In this document: in pieces, positions 14,316 through 15,922 of the stretch
Layout of the letters: the number at the start of each line of letters is the position of its first letter
Numbering within the stretch: the stretch's first letter is position 1
Assembly (NCBI GenBank): GCA_041687805.1
Contig: JBDNJK010000012.1
Coordinates: 1-15,922, forward strand
Origin: SZUA-87 sp041687805
GTDB lineage: Bacteria > Actinomycetota > Acidimicrobiia > Acidimicrobiales > Aldehydirespiratoraceae
Length of the DNA: 15,922 nucleotides
Direction: 5' to 3'
Made by a program: the position numbers and the translations under genes
The notes under the pieces: model-generated
What the model saw: only the letters and a program-made list of their open reading frames with translations
Database searches by the model: none
Told to the model about the DNA's origin: nothing

Positions 14316-14753
14316 CTACGACTCCGCTGCTGGCGACGTGAGAGCGTCGGCAATTGCGGCAAGTAGCGACTGAGCCGTCATGGGCTGCGGGATCACCGTG
14401 CACCGGTCGAAGTCTGAGGGGTATCGCTCGGCGCGGGGACCCGGCACCTCGACGATGATAGGCGTATCGGGATAGTGGGATCGAAGATTCAGAAGAACCT
14501 CACGATTACGCGGGTCTGAGTGCCTGAGCAAATGGACGATCACATCGGCGTCACGGCATGCGTCGCACTCACCGGTGCCAACAAGCGTGCACCTGCTGTC
14601 GCTGCTTTCAGGTCCATCGCATGTGGTGGTCTGATAGCCCGACCGTTGCAGCACTCCAGTCAGCGATTCCTGCCTGGCCCAGTCGCCGGCCTCGATCAAC
14701 ACTCGGCGGCCCGCGTGGTCGCTCCAAACATGTGGCTGCATGTCGTGTCTCAT
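14316..14753 (-). CDS. Degenerate receiver-like protein with a four-cysteine cluster
   Basis: A 145-residue protein with the alternating strand-helix pattern of a response-regulator receiver: RRVLIEAGDWARQESLTGVLQRSGY at 16-40, ADVIVHLL at 69-76, TPIIVEVPG, then VIPQPMTAQSLLAAIADAL. The strand-3 position where a phospho-Asp is expected reads VIVHLL, and the usual Lys-Pro is Gln-Pro, so it should not be phosphorylated in the normal way. Between strands 2 and 3 lie Cys45, Cys55, Cys63 and Cys66 (C-x9-C-x7-C-x2-C), which could bind metal or form disulfides. There is no output domain and no signal peptide. Start is the ATG at 14753; an ATG four codons later is possible. The gene is divergent from the YwiC-like gene across 49 bases and may lead the decarboxylase-gdh series. 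Function unknown. Confidence 0.75.
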   Translation of the reverse strand: MRHDMQPHVWSDHAGRRVLIEAGDWARQESLTGVLQRSGYQTTTCDGPESSDSRCTLVGTGECDACRDADVIVHLLRHSDPRNREVLLNLRSHYPDTPIIVEVPGPRAERYPSDFDRCTVIPQPMTAQSLLAAIADALTSPAAES

Positions 14754-14790
14754 TGGCCATCCCTCGGGGTGGGTCCGATGTTCGCGACAC

Positions 14791-14796
14791 TAGTCT
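14791..14796 (+). promoter_or_regulatory. -10 box of a probable leaderless promoter (YwiC-like gene)
   Basis: TAGTCT is followed by CGCCGG and then the GTG at 14803. The N6 spacing supports that GTG over the internal ATGs at 14833 and 14848. No -35 box was seen. Confidence 0.5.
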
Positions 14797-14802
14797 CGCC
14801 GG

Positions 14803-15597
14803 GTGGAGACTGACTCATCGACCCAACGCATCATGCGAACAGTGGCTATGCCTCGCGAGCATGGCGGATGGAGCCTCACCCTCGAGCCCGCGCTACTCGG
14901 CATGTTGGTGATGTGGTCGGGGTCGGCGATCGCATTGTCGGTGGCAGCACTGTTGATGTTCACGGCCAGAACCCCACTGAAATATGCGCTGGTTGATCGA
15001 TCCCGCGGCCGGCGACTCCGGCGCACGGTGATTGCCGAACGCTTGGCCCTCGCCGAGTCGGCCGTGATCGCAACCCTTGTTGTCGTCACAGTGGTGATTT
15101 CATCGGGGCCGTTTTGGTGGCCTTACCTCGTGGCGTCTCCTCTGTTCGCCACCGGCCTCTGGTACGACGTGAGGAGTCGGAGTAGACGCTTGATCCCCGA
15201 ACTCGCCGGCACGGTTGGTATCTCGTCGACCGCAGCGGCAATCGTGGTGGCTGGGGGCGGATCGACCCGGCTGGCCATGGCGATGTGGTTGGTCGCGGCG
15301 GCAAGATCCGTTGCGTCTGTCGTTTTTGTGCGAGTCCAAATCAGTCGGTCACGTTCCCAACCCCACTCTGTCTGGCACAGCGATGCGGCTCAGGCGTTGG
15401 CTGTCGGGGCGTTGGCGGCTGGCATGTTCATAACCGACGTACCGGTCGCCGCCGTGATCGCCCTCGGAGTGGCAGCGTCATTTCAAGTTGTCGCAGCCCG
15501 CCGGGCCGTGCCCGCGGTGGCCATTATCGGTGCACAACAGATGGCAATCGGCCTCGGTGTCGTGTTCACGACGGCGCTGGGCGTGCTGGCTCCCTGA
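14803..15597 (+). CDS. YwiC-like integral membrane protein
   Basis: A 264-residue multi-pass membrane protein of the YwiC-like family (PF14256), whose biochemical role is unknown. The family signature is the N-terminal MPREHGGWSLTLEPALLG (16-33), a charged block at the start of the first membrane segment. After it come hydrophobic segments near 27-55, 85-100, 104-120, 133-150, 155-175, 195-215, 217-232 and 240-262, so about eight helices, with the basic cytoplasmic loop DRSRGRRLRRT between them. The GTG start at 14803 has a TANNNT-N6 box. A DUF2855 gene begins 36 bases downstream in the same direction and has its own ribosome binding site. Membrane location is clear; function is not. Confidence 0.85.
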   Translation: METDSSTQRIMRTVAMPREHGGWSLTLEPALLGMLVMWSGSAIALSVAALLMFTARTPLKYALVDRSRGRRLRRTVIAERLALAESAVIATLVVVTVVISSGPFWWPYLVASPLFATGLWYDVRSRSRRLIPELAGTVGISSTAAAIVVAGGGSTRLAMAMWLVAAARSVASVVFVRVQISRSRSQPHSVWHSDAAQALAVGALAAGMFITDVPVAAVIALGVAASFQVVAARRAVPAVAIIGAQQMAIGLGVVFTTALGVLAP

Positions 15598-15633
15598 GCA
15601 GTAGCGTCGCAACGAACTACACCAAGAGATCCC

Positions 15634-15922
15634 ATGACAATATCGTTCGAGGTAAACAGAGGCGAGTACGCATCCACACGTGTTGTCGAATCCGAAACAC
15701 CATTGTCAGCCGGGCAGGTTCTCGCTCGCATCGAACACTTCGCCGTCACCTCCAACAACGTCACCTACGCCACCATCGGCGATGCTTTGGGCTACTGGAA
15801 CTTCTTCCCCGCCGACGAGGGCTGGGGTCGAGTACCGGCGTTCGGTTTCGCCGAGATAGAGGAGAGTCGCTGCGACGATGTCGCCGTGGGCCGCCGGGTC
15901 TACGGGTATTGGCCGATGGCCA
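15634..15922 (+). CDS. DUF2855 family protein, N-terminal 96 residues, cut by the window edge
   Basis: An ATG at 15634 opens a frame that stays open to the end of the window. An AAGAGA sequence (15624-15629) lies four bases before it. The 96 visible residues match the start of DUF2855 proteins (PF11017): TISFEVNRGEYASTRVVE, then LARIEHFAVTSNNVTYATIGDALGYWNFFPA, then WGRVPAFGFAEI and VGRRVYGYWPM. The layout resembles the GroES-like N-terminal part of medium-chain dehydrogenases, and complete members are about 350 residues, but no enzyme activity is established to my knowledge. The DUF2855 call rests on recognition of this N-terminal pattern. It is co-directional with the YwiC-like gene. Confidence 0.8.
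   Translation, partial: MTISFEVNRGEYASTRVVESETPLSAGQVLARIEHFAVTSNNVTYATIGDALGYWNFFPADEGWGRVPAFGFAEIEESRCDDVAVGRRVYGYWPMA

Noticed and set aside
1..15922. Mobile element, prophage or defence island
   Set aside because: No transposase, integrase, phage structural, toxin-antitoxin, restriction or CRISPR-associated protein is encoded; the lone UvrD helicase has no accompanying nuclease gene.

Overview
The window reads as a piece of an actinobacterial chromosome, most likely from the Acidimicrobiia or a nearby lineage. This is inferred from the moderately high GC, the giant mycobacterial-type NAD-glutamate dehydrogenase, an Rv3214-like phosphatase, YwiC-like and DUF2855 proteins, and several genes whose start codon sits six bases after a TANNNT -10 box, as in leaderless actinobacterial transcripts. 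There is no rRNA or tRNA that I can see, and no transposase, phage gene, CRISPR array or recognisable defence island. It looks like ordinary chromosomal housekeeping and metabolic sequence with a few unusual non-coding structures.

Layout. 1-557 (minus): the first codons of an unknown gene running off the left edge, preceded by a thioredoxin. 678-2248 (plus): a zinc-type (R. etli-like) L-asparaginase whose stop overlaps the start of a histidine phosphatase (ATGA). 2249-3298 (minus): an amidohydrolase, convergent with the phosphatase and divergent from the next pair. 3368-5023 (plus): a 375-residue LOG-family Rossmann protein and a DUF1269 glycine-zipper protein. 5024-5396 has no gene. It holds a 60-bp tandem repeat ending in a perfect 19-bp inverted repeat, a strong G-quadruplex motif and two more inverted repeats. 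5397-8023 (plus): a UvrD/Rep helicase translationally coupled to a small lipoprotein. The lipoprotein frame stays open for 51 codons past its TGA stop, up to the convergent gene. 8030-14753 (minus): NAD-glutamate dehydrogenase, a group II PLP-dependent decarboxylase and a degenerate receiver-like protein with four cysteines. 14803-15922 (plus): a YwiC-like membrane protein and the start of a DUF2855 gene cut by the right edge.

Functionally, asparaginase (asparagine to aspartate plus ammonia), glutamate dehydrogenase (glutamate to 2-oxoglutarate plus ammonia) and an amino-acid decarboxylase point to amino-acid catabolism, but they lie in separate transcription units, so a shared pathway is only an inference. 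The points most worth a second look are the recurrent leaderless starts, the in-frame TGA with a hairpin just downstream in the lipoprotein gene, and the repeat/G-quadruplex region upstream of the helicase. I found no convincing novel multi-gene system.
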